Shown one piece after another: positions 33,822 to 43,285 of a DNA stretch of 64,000 nucleotides. Location of the stretch: the NCBI GenBank assembly GCA_041675285.1, contig JBAYTZ010000018.1, positions 8,313 through 72,312 on the forward strand. The letters run 5' to 3'. The stretch's first letter is position 1. The number at the start of each line of letters is the position of its first letter. Position numbers and translations under genes: made by a program. The notes beneath the pieces were generated by a model. It worked only from the letters and a program-made list of their open reading frames with translations, did no database searches and was not told where the DNA came from. Source of the stretch: Candidatus Delongbacteria bacterium (GTDB lineage: Bacteria; CAIWAD01).

Positions 33822-34020
33822 GAGGTGAAGCCCGCAGGGCTGAACCAGAACCAGGTGGTGACGCCGTCAGGCGGAACCAACTACATGGACACAGGAAGTC
33901 CAACCGCCGGCCAGCGGAAGGCCACCGCGAGGTGGCCTGACTCTGGCCGCTGAGAAAGAGCGCTTCTTTGGCTCCACCTTTCTGGCGCCAGCAGAAAGGT
34001 GGAAATCAAGGCAACCCGGC
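33822..34020. repeat. Copy 1 of an about 199-bp non-coding direct repeat
   Basis: It runs from GAGGTGAAGCCCGCAGGGCTG to GGAAATCAAGGCAACCCGGC. An internal perfect 11-bp hairpin (33974-34002, CCACCTTTCTG...CAGAAAGGTGG) lies near its end. Copy 2 is 266-267 bp downstream. Confidence 0.8.
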
Positions 34021-34051
34021 AGTTTCCAGGATGCAAGTGAGGTGATGGGAT

Positions 34052-34070
34052 CCCCCGGTCAAGCCGGGGG
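34052..34070. repeat. Short palindrome between the two repeat copies
   Basis: CCCCCGG-TCAAG-CCGGGGG is a 7-bp stem with a 5-nt loop, within the familiar string CCGGTCAAGCCGGGGGATGACG that recurs in intergenic DNA of many bacteria. Confidence 0.5.
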
Positions 34071-34088
34071 ATGACGAGTTGGATGAGT

Positions 34089-34287
34089 GAGGTGAAGCCC
34101 GGAAGGGCTGAACCAGAAAATGGGTGAAGCGCGAAGCGCGAACCAACTACCTGGAGACAGGAAGGAGCCGCTGCCGCCAGCGGAAGCCCGCCGGGAGGCG
34201 GGCTGACTCTGGCGGGTGAGAAAAAGCGCCTCTTTGGCTCCACCTTTCTGGCGCAAGCAGAAAGGTGGAAATCAAGGCACCCGGCAG
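34089..34287. repeat. Copy 2 of the about 199-bp direct repeat
   Basis: It begins GAGGTGAAGCCCGGAAGGGC and ends ATCAAGGCACCCGGCAGG. It is aligned to copy 1 over its whole length, including AACCAACTACNTGGAGACAGGAAG and the same CCACCTTTCTG hairpin. Confidence 0.8.
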
Positions 34288-34426
34288 GTGACAGGGATGC
34301 GGTGAACCCCCATCCCGACCTTCCCCCTGCAGGGGGAAGGGGAGCCTGAGCGAAGGTCAAAACGACCGCTGAAAAGTGCGGAATGAAAAGAGGCGCTGCG
34401 CTGCGCCTCCCAGCGCGAGGATTCTG

Positions 34427-35203
34427 ATGGCCTGGATGGGAAAACTAGTCGGCGGCGGGCTGGGGTGGGCCGTGTTCGGACCCCTGGGCGCCCTGTTGGG
34501 CGGCATCATCGGCAACGCCTTCGACCAGCGTGGCGAGACCCGCGAGATCCCCGAGGACTACTACCGGCACCGGGGCTGGACGCGCAGCGACCCGCGCTTC
34601 AGCGCCAACCCGGCGGGCAACTTCGTGCTGGCCCTGCTGGCGCTCTGCGCCCACGTCATCAAGGCCGACGGCACCGTGCGCAGCGCCGAGGTGCAGCAGG
34701 TTCGCGACTTCGTCCAGCGCACCTTCCCGCACGACGCGGCCGACCTGATGCAGGTGCTCAAGCAGCTGCTGGAGCAGCAGGTGGACGTGGGTCCGCTCTG
34801 CGCGCAGATCGGCATGCACCTGGGCTATCCCGAACGCCTGGAACTGCTGCAGTTGCTGGTGGCCGTGGCCCGCGCCGACGGCATCCTCAACCCCGCCGAG
34901 ACCCGCACCGTGCGCGAGATCGCCCAGCGCCTGGGCATCCGCGAGGCCGACCTGCGCACGCTGTTCGGGGCGGCGGGTCAAGCCAGCGCGCCGGCCCAGG
35001 CCGCGCCGGATCCCTACGAGGTGCTGGGAGTCGCCCGGAGCGCCAGCGACGAAGAACTCAAGAAAGCCTGGCGCGCGCTGGCCAAGAAGTTCCACCCGGA
35101 TCGCGTGGCCCACCTGGGCGAGGACCTGCGGCGCTTCTCCGAGGAGAAGTTCAAGTCCATCCAGGGCGCCTGGGACCAGATCAAGCAGGAGCGCGGCCTC
35201 TGA
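34427..35203 (+). CDS. DjlA-like membrane co-chaperone (TerB + DnaJ domains)
   Basis: This is a 258-residue protein with a glycine-rich N-terminal helix (GKLVGGGLGWAVFGPLGALL), a central TerB-like helical domain (residues about 65-185, FVLALLALCAHVIKADGTV and LLVAVARADGILNPAE), and a C-terminal J-domain (DPYEVLGVARSASDEELKKA) with the HPD motif in KKFHPDR (about residue 223). Such DjlA proteins recruit DnaK at the inner membrane. GAGG precedes ATG 34427. Its TGATG overlap with selB is unusual and suggests shared expression with the selenocysteine factor. Confidence 0.85.
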   Translation: MAWMGKLVGGGLGWAVFGPLGALLGGIIGNAFDQRGETREIPEDYYRHRGWTRSDPRFSANPAGNFVLALLALCAHVIKADGTVRSAEVQQVRDFVQRTFPHDAADLMQVLKQLLEQQVDVGPLCAQIGMHLGYPERLELLQLLVAVARADGILNPAETRTVREIAQRLGIREADLRTLFGAAGQASAPAQAAPDPYEVLGVARSASDEELKKAWRALAKKFHPDRVAHLGEDLRRFSEEKFKSIQGAWDQIKQERGL

Positions 35204-37131
35204 TGTCCCACATCGTCATCGGCACCGCCGGCCACATCGACCACGGCAAGACCAGCCTGGTGCGCGCCCTGACCGGCATGGACACCGACACCCTGCGCGA
35301 GGAGCGCGAGCGCCAGATCACCATCGACCTGGGCTTCGCCTTCCTGGGCGAGGACGTGACGATCATCGACGTGCCGGGGCACGAGCGCTTCATCAAGAAC
35401 ATGGTCAGCGGTGTGGCCACCATCGATTTCGTCCTGCTGGTGGTGGCCGCCGACGACGGAATCATGCCCCAGACCCGCGAGCACATGGACATCCTGGGCC
35501 TGCTGGGGCTGGAACACGGGCTGGTGGTGATCACCAAGGCCGAGATGGCCGAACCCGACTGGCTGGCCCTGGTCCAGGACGAGCTGCAGACCTTCCTGCG
35601 CGGCACCTTCCTCGAGGACGCGCCCGTGCACGTGGTGGATTCGCTCTCCCTGCGAGGCATCGACGAGCTGCGCAGCGCGCTGGACGCGGCCCTGCACGCC
35701 CTGCCGCCCCGGGAGGGCCGGGGCGCCTTCCGCGAGGTGGTGGACCGCGTCTTCAACGTCAAGGGCCACGGCACGGTGCTCACCGGCACGGTGCTGGCGG
35801 GCTTCCTGAAGAGCGGCGACGAGGTGGAGATCCAGCCCGGCGGACTGAAGGCCCGGGTGCGCGGTCTGCAGGTGCACGGCAAGGCCGTGGAGCAGGTCCG
35901 CCAGGGCGACCGCGCGGCGCTCAACCTGCAGGGCCTGGCCCGCACGGAGCTGGGCCGCGGCTCCTGGGTGGCGGCCCCCGGCCTGCTCACACCCACCAGC
36001 CTGCTGGACGTGCGCCTGCGCGTGCTGCCCGGCGAGCTCCGCCTCAAACATCGCGACCGCGTGCGCGTGCACCTGGGCACGGCGGAGTTGATCGGCCGCG
36101 TGCTGCTGCTGGGCCGCAAGGCCCTGGAACCCGGCGAGGAGGGCTTCGCCCAGCTGCTGCTGGAGGAGGAGACCGCCGCCCTGCTGGGCGACCGCTTCGT
36201 GATCCGCCGCTATTCGCCCCAGACCACCATCGGCGGCGGCGTGGTGGCGGATCCCAATCCGCGCCGGCACCGGCCCTCCGCCGGGCAGGTGGTGGACCGG
36301 CTGGAGCGCCTGACCGACGGCAGTTTCGACGAGCAGCTCGAGAGCCTGCTGGACGATCCCTGGCAGCCGCTCTGGCAGGAGAGCGAGCTGCGCGCCCGCA
36401 CCGGCGCGGAGCCCGACGAGCTGCGCCCGGAGCTGGAGCGCATGGTCGTCCAGGGGCGCGTGCGGCGCTGCGAGTGGGGCAGCCGCGTGCACTGGATGCT
36501 GAGCACGCGCTGGCAGGAGGCGGGGGAGCGGCTGCTGGAGCGCCTGCGCCGGCTGCACGAGGCCACGCCGGAACTGCCCGGGCAGCCTGTGGCCCAGTTG
36601 CGGGCGGACCTGTTCTCGCGGCCCGGCTGGCAGGCGCACGCCCAGCCCCTGCTGGACGCGCTGCTGGCGGAACTGGGCGGAAAGGGTCTGATCAAACTCG
36701 AGAATCGCTGCGCCAGCCTGGCCGGCCACGAGCCGCGCCTCTCGCCCGAGCTGCGTCGACGCACGGATGCCCTGGTGGACTGGCTGGAGGGCCAGGGCTA
36801 CGGCGCGCCGCGGCTGGAGGATTTCGCCCAGGCTCTGGCCTGCGGCGTGCCCGAAGTCAAACGCCTGCTGGCCCTGGCGTTGCAGGAGGGCCGCGTGGAG
36901 CAGGCCACTGATCAGATCTTCCTGACCCGCGCGCGGCATCTGGCGGCGCTGGCCGAGCTGCGGGCCCTGGGCCGCAAGCAGCCCGAGGGCTTCACCGTCA
37001 GTCAGGCGGGCGCGCGCTTGAGTGCCAGCCGGCGCTTCATGGTTCCATACCTTGAAGCCCTGGACACCCGGGGCCTCACCCGGCGCGCCGGTAACTTCCG
37101 CAGCGTGGCCGACGGAGCGGGGGACTTGTAG
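35203..37131 (+). CDS. selB: Selenocysteine-specific elongation factor SelB
   Basis: SelB carries Sec-tRNA(Sec) and GTP to the ribosome at UGA codons marked by a SECIS element. The 642-residue length fits a full SelB. GTPase motifs are GTAGHIDHGKTS (residues 7-18), DVPGHERFIKNMVSG and VVITKAE; domain 2 has FNVKGHGTVLTGTVLAG. Two or more winged-helix repeats occupy the C-terminal about 200 residues. The start overlaps the DjlA-like stop (TGATG). No selenoprotein or SECIS element was identified in the window. Confidence 0.93.
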   Translation: MSHIVIGTAGHIDHGKTSLVRALTGMDTDTLREERERQITIDLGFAFLGEDVTIIDVPGHERFIKNMVSGVATIDFVLLVVAADDGIMPQTREHMDILGLLGLEHGLVVITKAEMAEPDWLALVQDELQTFLRGTFLEDAPVHVVDSLSLRGIDELRSALDAALHALPPREGRGAFREVVDRVFNVKGHGTVLTGTVLAGFLKSGDEVEIQPGGLKARVRGLQVHGKAVEQVRQGDRAALNLQGLARTELGRGSWVAAPGLLTPTSLLDVRLRVLPGELRLKHRDRVRVHLGTAELIGRVLLLGRKALEPGEEGFAQLLLEEETAALLGDRFVIRRYSPQTTIGGGVVADPNPRRHRPSAGQVVDRLERLTDGSFDEQLESLLDDPWQPLWQESELRARTGAEPDELRPELERMVVQGRVRRCEWGSRVHWMLSTRWQEAGERLLERLRRLHEATPELPGQPVAQLRADLFSRPGWQAHAQPLLDALLAELGGKGLIKLENRCASLAGHEPRLSPELRRRTDALVDWLEGQGYGAPRLEDFAQALACGVPEVKRLLALALQEGRVEQATDQIFLTRARHLAALAELRALGRKQPEGFTVSQAGARLSASRRFMVPYLEALDTRGLTRRAGNFRSVADGAGDL

Positions 37132-37459
37132 AACGGGCTCAATTCCAGCCCCGCAGATGCAGATAATGAGGGGGATCGCCGGAATCGGGAGTCTGTCGGA
37201 CTTGGCCACTTGGCGGGCTTCATCGCCCCACCCGGCCCGGATTTTTCGGAGCTTTCTTGCACATACCCCCAGTATGCGCTGCGAAATTTCCGAAGAGCCG
37301 GCCTCGACTGGAGCACGCGCGCCTGCGGCGCGAATCCCATCCAAGGTCCAAGCCCGACAGACTCCCAGGGGGAATCAGCTTTGCCGGACCTGCGCCAGCC
37401 CAAATCGGGAGGCGGGTCCGGCGCGGCGCATGTCCGGCGGGCAGAGCAAGGGAGACTTC
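37132..37459. other. 328-bp spacer before the giant secreted-protein gene
   Basis: It contains the long imperfect hairpin at 37234-37303 and little else that I can assign. The promoter of the nine-gene run 37460-49925 is expected here. An in-frame ATG at 37430 precedes the preferred GTG 37460. Confidence 0.4.
37234..37303. repeat. Imperfect about 70-nt hairpin (REP-like)
   Basis: The core CATAC-CCCCA-GTATG (37262-37276) is flanked by partly complementary arms (TTTTTCGGAGCTTTC and GAAATTTCCGAAGAG) and outer GGCC/GGCC pairs. The same CATACNCCCAGTATGC core is seen in dispersed repeats of many bacteria. Confidence 0.5.
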
Positions 37460-40400
37460 GTGAGCGGCACAGGGCGGGTGATCATCGGGCTGGGGCTGGC
37501 CTGCGGGCTGGCCGGGACGGCCCACGGCCTCGTCACCGGCGTCACGCCGGCCCCGGGCTCGCGCTTAAGCCCCGGCCAGTACATCACGCTGGAATTCAGC
37601 CCTTCCATGACCCAGGCGGAGCTCAACCGCCTGGACGACCTGATCGAAATCCGCGACGAGCGGCGCGGCCGCATGTACTGGTTCGCCGCGGGCGTGGGCA
37701 ACGCGCCCTACCAGCGGGTGGTCCTGATCCCCGACGAGAACTGGGTTCCGGGCGGCGCCATCCGGCTGGAGATGATGACCGACCCCACCATCCCGGGCGC
37801 CACGCTCCAGGCCGCCCACTTCCGCTGGCCCTTCCTCTGCGACAGCTGCGAGTGGCTGGGCGTTCGTCCCTCCTGGTCCCTGCAGCTACAGGGCGCGGCC
37901 AGCGAGGCGCTGGACGTCCTGCCATTGGACCTGGACCGCAACCGGCTGAACGACCTGGTGGTGGCGCGCCGCGAGCAGATGGTCTTCTTCCGCGTGGACA
38001 CCTGCGCCTCCACGCCGCAGATCTCCGGACTGGGCGGCATGGCGCTGCCGGACTTCTCGTTGCAACGCGAGCTGCGTTCCTTAAGCCTGGGCACCAGCGC
38101 CGTGGGCGAGCTGCACCCGGGCGAGGGCCTGCTGATGCACACGGGCGGCCAGGACGAGGGCCTGCGCGTGCTGGCCCGCACCGGGCCGGACAATTCACCC
38201 GTCTTCACCCAGCTCCTGCTGGAGGACGGCACCTTCGCCGGCTCGCCGCTGCTGGCCGAGCCCATCCGTCTGGTGGGCGACCATCTCTGCCAGGATCTGC
38301 TGGTGGGCACGCGCGGCGGCGACCTGGTGCTCTTTCCCGCCGACGCGACCTGCTCGCAGATCGAGCCCGACTCCACGCGCGTCCTGTTCAGCGGCCTGGG
38401 CCAGCCCCTGGACCTGCTGGTAATCCAGGGCACGCGGCTGGCCCCCGGGGCCTTCGAGGACTTCGTGCTGGTGCTGGACGCCGCGCCGGAGCCGCTGCAC
38501 TGCCTGGTCTGGAACGGCAGCACGCTCGATGAAGTCTGGACGGCGCCGCCGGATCTGGTGCAGAACCTGGAGCGCCTGGAGGCCTGGAGCGACGGCGATC
38601 CCGCCGGCCTGCCCGACCTGATCGCCTGGAACGGCGACGGCCGCGTGGTGGTGGTCTCCAACATCGATCCACAGACTCAGCAGGCGGAGATCACGGCCTG
38701 GGATTTCCCGGAGCCGCTGCGCGACGTGGAGTCGCTGCCCGACGGCCGCGTGGTCTTCGCCGGCTTCTCCACCGTGCGCTTTACTTTCGATCCCCGCACG
38801 GGCCTGACGGACACGCTCTACGCCGACCTGCCCGACGTGCCGCGCCGCCTGCGCGCCATCGACATCAACAGCGACGGCGACCACGACCTGCTGGTGCTCT
38901 TCCAGGACGGCCGCCTGCTGGCCCACCTGGACGAGCCCGTCGGGGCGGACCGCCTGGACCTGCCCGCGTCCCTGGCCTGGAGCCGCGTGGCGGTGGGGGA
39001 CACGCTGCGCGTGCCGCTCACGCTGCGCCACCGCGGGCTGGCCGGCCTGATGCGCCTGGACGTCTCGCCGCCGCCGGCGGATCCGGACTTCCCCTTCTCC
39101 TGGGACGACGTGGCGCCCCGGGACCTGGCGCCGGGCGACAGCCTGGTGCTGGAGCTGCGCGCGCACCCTGCCGTGGCGCTGGACAGCTGCTGGACCAGCG
39201 GCCAGTTCAACGTCTGGTGGAGTTTCCCGGGCTGCGTGGGCCAGAGCGGCCAGGCCGTCCTCGACCTCTGCTTGCAGGCGGGCCTGGCCACACCGCAGTT
39301 CGCGCTGGACAGCCTGGAGCTGGGCTCCGACTGCGGCGGGCACGCCCAGTGCGAGGAGAGCTGTCCCACCGGCGGGGTCTGGCTGCGCAACGGGGGCGAG
39401 GCCGATCTGCTGGTGCGCGACGCCTTCCTGGCCTCCCATCCCGACGACAGCCTGAGCGTGCCGGAGAGCTTCTGCCTGTTGGAGTGGCCCCAGGCCGCGC
39501 TGGCCCCGGGCGACAGCGCCCAGCTGCGGCTCTCCTTCTGCCCGCCCATGGACGGACCCTGGCCCTGGCGCCAGGGCGCCCTGCTAACCCTGCGCACCAA
39601 CGCCGCGGGCGCGGACAGCCTGCTGCAGCTGCCCGTGCTGGGCCTGCTCACCTGTCCCTGGCCGCCCCGCTTCACGGCGGACCTGCCGGAGATGCCGGAG
39701 GACCTGGCCGCCTGGCTGGATCTGGCGCCGCTGATCGAGGATCCCGATAACACGCTCTCGGAACTGAGCTTCACCCTGCACGGCCTGACCGGCACGGGCA
39801 ACCAGCCGGCGGACAGCCTCATGCGGCTGGACGAGCTGGACGGCCTGCGCCTGCACGTGACGCCGGGCCTGAACGTCAATAGCGCCCTCCACCCGCAGCT
39901 GGGGCTGGACCTGGAGCTGGCCGACCCGTCTGGCAACCACACGCGTGACACACTGCTCTTCGTGATCCGGCCGGTGGACGACGCGCCCTTCTTCCTGGGC
40001 GGGCCGGACTCGCTGCTCACGGTGCGCGAGGGCCGCACCCTGCGGCTGGACTTCCAGTGGGGCGAGGTGGACGGCGACCCGCTGCTGAACGCCTTCACGC
40101 TCTACCGCGACGCGGCCCACCAGGAGCTGGTGGAGAGCACGCCTTTCAGCGGGAACGGCAGCTGGCGCTACGAGCGGGCCATCGCGCCGGGAGACTCCGC
40201 CTTGTTCAACGGTCAACTCTTTTGGGACGCGCGGCTGGCGGACCAGGTCGGGGAGCAGGGCTTCACGGCCGTGCTGGCCGGCCGCCTGCGCTTCACCAGC
40301 CGCCGGGACACGCTCAGCCTGACCGAGGACCGCGAACTGGTGTTGGACCTGGCGGACTGGCTGCTCAGCCCGGGCGAGGATCCGGCGGGCATGCAGTCCG

Positions 40401-41539
40401 AGCTGCTGGGCGTGTTCGGCACCGGGGAGCTGGCGCCGGACGAGGTGCTGGAAGTGGAGGCCCTGGACGGCCTGCTTTTCCGACTGAGCCCCGCACCGGA
40501 CGTCAACCTGCGCCAAGTGCCGGGCCTGAGTCTGCTCTTCCAACTGCAGGAGGAGGGCCAGGCCGCCCGCCGTGACACATTGCGCGTGGCCATCCAGCCC
40601 GTGGAGGACGACCCGCGCCTGCTGCTGGCGCCCGCGGAGGGCACGGACCTGCCCGAGGGCGTGGAGACCCTGCTCAGCTGGGAAGTGGCGGAAGTGGACG
40701 GCGATGGGCTGGCGGGCGAGCTCCTGCTCAGCCACCATCCACTCTTCGCCGACACCCTGGCCCTGTTGCCGTTGGCCGGCGCGACCCGCCGCCTGGATCT
40801 GGCCTATCGGCCGGAGGTGGGCGACTCCCTTCGCCTGGGTGGCCGAGTGCACTGGCGCCTGGACGTGTCCGACCTGCCGCCGGGCAGCGGCTCTCTGCAC
40901 GTGCAGCGCGGGCTGGACGTCCTGCAGTCGCCCCAGCAACTTCAGCTCAACCTGCGGGCCGCGCCGCCCGCCGAAGCCCACTGGGGCGACACGCTCTCCC
41001 TGCCGGTGCGGATCTTCTCCGCCAGCGGCTATGTGGGCAGCCTGGTGCTGCGGCTGGAGCAGGACCTGCAAGAGGCCGCGCGACTGGACTGGCCCTGGCT
41101 GGACCTGGGCGCCGCGGCCACGTTGGACACCAGCCTGACCCTGGTGATGCCCCTGGACGGGACGCAGAGCTGCTGGACCCTGCGCCTCTTGCCCGGCAAT
41201 CCCGCCGAGGACGAGGCCGACAATCAGCTGTCGGACTGCGTCCAGCTGACCCGCGAGCCCCTGGGTCCGGAGCAGCGGGCCTTCTCGCCCAATGGCGACG
41301 GCGTCAACGACGAGCTGCGCTTCGTGTTCAGCGCGCGGCCCGCGGCGCGCCATTACCGGGTCGAGATCTTCGACGCCGGCGGCCGGCGGGTGGCGGCCCA
41401 CAGCCTGGGCGCCGCCGAACACGCCTGGAACTGGGACGGGCGCCTGGCGGGCCGCGATCTGCTGCCCGGCGTCTACGCCTGGGTGATGCTGGACGGCGAG
41501 CACGTGCTGGCCCGCGGCCAGCTGGGGGTGGTGCGATGA
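37460..41539 (+). CDS. Giant secreted surface protein with T9SS-like C-terminal domain
   Basis: This protein of about 1359 residues is secreted (signal RVIIGLGLACGLAGTAHG). Its N-terminal half includes a Big/SbsA-like domain (VTPAPGSRLSPGQYITLEFS) and FG-GAP/VCBS-like segments (DINSDGDHDLLVLFQDGR). The middle has repeated Ig/cadherin-like domains (VIRPVDDAPFFLGGPDSLL). The C-terminus carries FSPNGDGVNDELRF and YRVEIFDAGGRRV, the gliding-motility/type-B sorting pattern. GTG 37460 has AAGGGAG upstream; ATG 37430 is the alternative. It shares ATGA with the PorP/SprF-like gene, the classic partner of large T9SS adhesins. Confidence 0.85.
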   Translation: MSGTGRVIIGLGLACGLAGTAHGLVTGVTPAPGSRLSPGQYITLEFSPSMTQAELNRLDDLIEIRDERRGRMYWFAAGVGNAPYQRVVLIPDENWVPGGAIRLEMMTDPTIPGATLQAAHFRWPFLCDSCEWLGVRPSWSLQLQGAASEALDVLPLDLDRNRLNDLVVARREQMVFFRVDTCASTPQISGLGGMALPDFSLQRELRSLSLGTSAVGELHPGEGLLMHTGGQDEGLRVLARTGPDNSPVFTQLLLEDGTFAGSPLLAEPIRLVGDHLCQDLLVGTRGGDLVLFPADATCSQIEPDSTRVLFSGLGQPLDLLVIQGTRLAPGAFEDFVLVLDAAPEPLHCLVWNGSTLDEVWTAPPDLVQNLERLEAWSDGDPAGLPDLIAWNGDGRVVVVSNIDPQTQQAEITAWDFPEPLRDVESLPDGRVVFAGFSTVRFTFDPRTGLTDTLYADLPDVPRRLRAIDINSDGDHDLLVLFQDGRLLAHLDEPVGADRLDLPASLAWSRVAVGDTLRVPLTLRHRGLAGLMRLDVSPPPADPDFPFSWDDVAPRDLAPGDSLVLELRAHPAVALDSCWTSGQFNVWWSFPGCVGQSGQAVLDLCLQAGLATPQFALDSLELGSDCGGHAQCEESCPTGGVWLRNGGEADLLVRDAFLASHPDDSLSVPESFCLLEWPQAALAPGDSAQLRLSFCPPMDGPWPWRQGALLTLRTNAAGADSLLQLPVLGLLTCPWPPRFTADLPEMPEDLAAWLDLAPLIEDPDNTLSELSFTLHGLTGTGNQPADSLMRLDELDGLRLHVTPGLNVNSALHPQLGLDLELADPSGNHTRDTLLFVIRPVDDAPFFLGGPDSLLTVREGRTLRLDFQWGEVDGDPLLNAFTLYRDAAHQELVESTPFSGNGSWRYERAIAPGDSALFNGQLFWDARLADQVGEQGFTAVLAGRLRFTSRRDTLSLTEDRELVLDLADWLLSPGEDPAGMQSELLGVFGTGELAPDEVLEVEALDGLLFRLSPAPDVNLRQVPGLSLLFQLQEEGQAARRDTLRVAIQPVEDDPRLLLAPAEGTDLPEGVETLLSWEVAEVDGDGLAGELLLSHHPLFADTLALLPLAGATRRLDLAYRPEVGDSLRLGGRVHWRLDVSDLPPGSGSLHVQRGLDVLQSPQQLQLNLRAAPPAEAHWGDTLSLPVRIFSASGYVGSLVLRLEQDLQEAARLDWPWLDLGAAATLDTSLTLVMPLDGTQSCWTLRLLPGNPAEDEADNQLSDCVQLTREPLGPEQRAFSPNGDGVNDELRFVFSARPAARHYRVEIFDAGGRRVAAHSLGAAEHAWNWDGRLAGRDLLPGVYAWVMLDGEHVLARGQLGVVR

Positions 41540-43254
41540 AAACCCGACTCACCCGGCTGGCGCTGGTTCTCACCATCGGTCTGGCGGCCCGCGCGGAAAT
41601 GACCTTCACCGGTAACCCGGCCCTGCTGGGGCGGACGGACGCCATGCGGATCAATCCGGCCCTGGCGGCCTGGCGTCCGCTGGCCTTCTCGGCGGACTGG
41701 CAGCTGCTCAACGCGGGACTGGCGGGCGGCGCCGCGGCCATCGGCCAGGGCGGCTTCCAGCTGGCTGTGCCGCGGGTCAACCTGGTGCTACTGGGCGACC
41801 TGCGTGACACAGACCTGCTCAGCGAGAACGAGCTCAGCCTGGACTGGGCCGTGCGGCTGCGCAGCAACCTCTCGCTGGGCCTGGAGGCCGGCGTGCGGCG
41901 CTTCGGCTGGAACCGCGAGCGCCTGGGCGCCGACGCGCTGCAGGATCCCGTCTTCCGCGACGGCCTGGACCGTCTGCAGCCCCTGCTGGGCGCCGGGCTG
42001 TTCTGGGCGCCGCGCACGGACCTCTACGTGGGCTTGGGTCTCAAGCGCCTCAACCGGCCCAGCCTCTCCCTGGTCTCGTCGGCCCCCAAGGCCCCCGTGC
42101 GGGGCTACCTCGGCCTGGCCTGGCAGAGTCCCAGCTTGAGCCTGGGCCTGACCGTGGACAACCTGGCCAACCAGACCGTGGGCGGCGGCGCGCTGCAGGA
42201 TCTGGGGAGCGAACAACGACCCAGTCTGCAGGCCGAATGGCGAGCAATGGAGACCCTCTCCGTCTACGGCGACCTGCGCCAGGACGGGCTGGCGCTGGAG
42301 TTCGCCACCCAGCCGCTGCCGGACCACGAGCTGGCCTATCGCTGGACCGTGCCGCTGGGAGACCTGGCGGAGCGCTCTGACGGCAGCCACCGGCTGGAGT
42401 GGACCTACAGCCTGGGCGGCGCGCTGATTCCCGGCGGACCCTGGCGCGGCCAGCCCGCCCTGTTGCCCGGCGACGAACCCCGCGAGGGCGCCCCCTGGCT
42501 GGAGGCGCTGCGGCGTCGCTGGCGGCCGGAGCGCGCGCCCCTGCTGCTGCGCAGCCCCGTGCCGCAGCTGGAGGTGGTGGAACTGCACGTGCACGTGGAG
42601 CCCGCGCTGCTGGAGCGCCTGGCCCAGGCGGGGGCGGATCCCGCGGCCCTGGCGGCCTCCGGCCTGACCTTGAACCCCGGCAAGGCCCTGACTCCGGACC
42701 AGTCCGGCGTGGTGAACGGCACCTGGTCAGCGGCCTGGTGGCAGCTCTCGGGCTGGCTGGAGACGCTGGCCTGGGACGAGGGCGTGCGGCCCGTGATCCA
42801 CGTGGGCGACCGGGTGGAGCGGCTGGACGACCTGGCCAATCTCCTGGGGGCCGAACTGGAGGAGCAGCCGCTGCCCCGGCTGCCCGAGAATGGACGTCTC
42901 ACGCTGCCCGACACGCTGGCCCTGGGGCTGGAGCTGCCCGAAGAGCTGGCCCGGCTGGCGCGCTCGTGGCGGCTGGAGGCCGAGCTCCCTGGCCAGGCGC
43001 GCGTGGTGCGCGAGGGTCGGGACGCTCCGCCCCGCCGGCTGCAGCTGGCGCTGGATCCCGGCACGCTGGAGCCCGGCGAGGCCCGGCTGCACGTCACGGT
43101 GGCCGACAGTCGCGGACGCCTGCTGGCGGACCGCACCCTCGTGCTGCCCGTCCAGCTCCGCGTGAGACACGTGCACTTGAGTGAGCAGGCACCGGGAGCG
43201 GCGCTCCCGGCGGGCGTGGACCGCATCCACATCCATCTGGACGAACATGAATAG
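41536..43254 (+). CDS. PorP/SprF-like outer-membrane protein with extra C-terminal domain
   Basis: This is a 572-residue exported protein. The signal (MKTRLTRLALVLTIGLAARA) is followed by the PorP/SprF-type start FTGNPALLGRTDAMRINPA and about 280 residues of beta-strands (LSLGLEAGVRRFGWNRE, LYVGLGLKRLNRPSLSLV). PorP/SprF proteins hold or export a specific T9SS cargo at the outer membrane. The last about 250 residues (PQLEVVELHVHVEPALLERL onward) form a separate region not usual for the family, possibly periplasmic. Its start overlaps the giant cargo gene by 4 bp. Confidence 0.7.
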   Translation: MKTRLTRLALVLTIGLAARAEMTFTGNPALLGRTDAMRINPALAAWRPLAFSADWQLLNAGLAGGAAAIGQGGFQLAVPRVNLVLLGDLRDTDLLSENELSLDWAVRLRSNLSLGLEAGVRRFGWNRERLGADALQDPVFRDGLDRLQPLLGAGLFWAPRTDLYVGLGLKRLNRPSLSLVSSAPKAPVRGYLGLAWQSPSLSLGLTVDNLANQTVGGGALQDLGSEQRPSLQAEWRAMETLSVYGDLRQDGLALEFATQPLPDHELAYRWTVPLGDLAERSDGSHRLEWTYSLGGALIPGGPWRGQPALLPGDEPREGAPWLEALRRRWRPERAPLLLRSPVPQLEVVELHVHVEPALLERLAQAGADPAALAASGLTLNPGKALTPDQSGVVNGTWSAAWWQLSGWLETLAWDEGVRPVIHVGDRVERLDDLANLLGAELEEQPLPRLPENGRLTLPDTLALGLELPEELARLARSWRLEAELPGQARVVREGRDAPPRRLQLALDPGTLEPGEARLHVTVADSRGRLLADRTLVLPVQLRVRHVHLSEQAPGAALPAGVDRIHIHLDEHE

Positions 43255-43285
43255 CGCAGTCCCAACGCAGACGAGGTCCCTGACC

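Larger units (their letters stand above)
33546..34426. other. 881-bp gene-free region of nested intergenic repeats between selA and the DjlA-like gene
   Basis: It begins with ACCACAGAGACACAGAG (33548 onward) and a similar CACAGGCACAGAG block near 33700, followed by CCCTTCCCC/GGGGAAGGG palindromes (33766-33791), then two long direct repeats, then a second C/G-rich palindrome (34319-34340). No open frame looks coding, and no tRNA-Sec-like fold (a CTTCAA anticodon loop) is visible. The selB-side promoter may lie at its right end. Confidence 0.7.

Noticed and set aside
33546..34426. tRNA-Sec (selC) between selA and selB
   Set aside because: No CTTCAA anticodon loop with an 8-bp acceptor-type stem and T-arm could be found there or in the spacer after selB.
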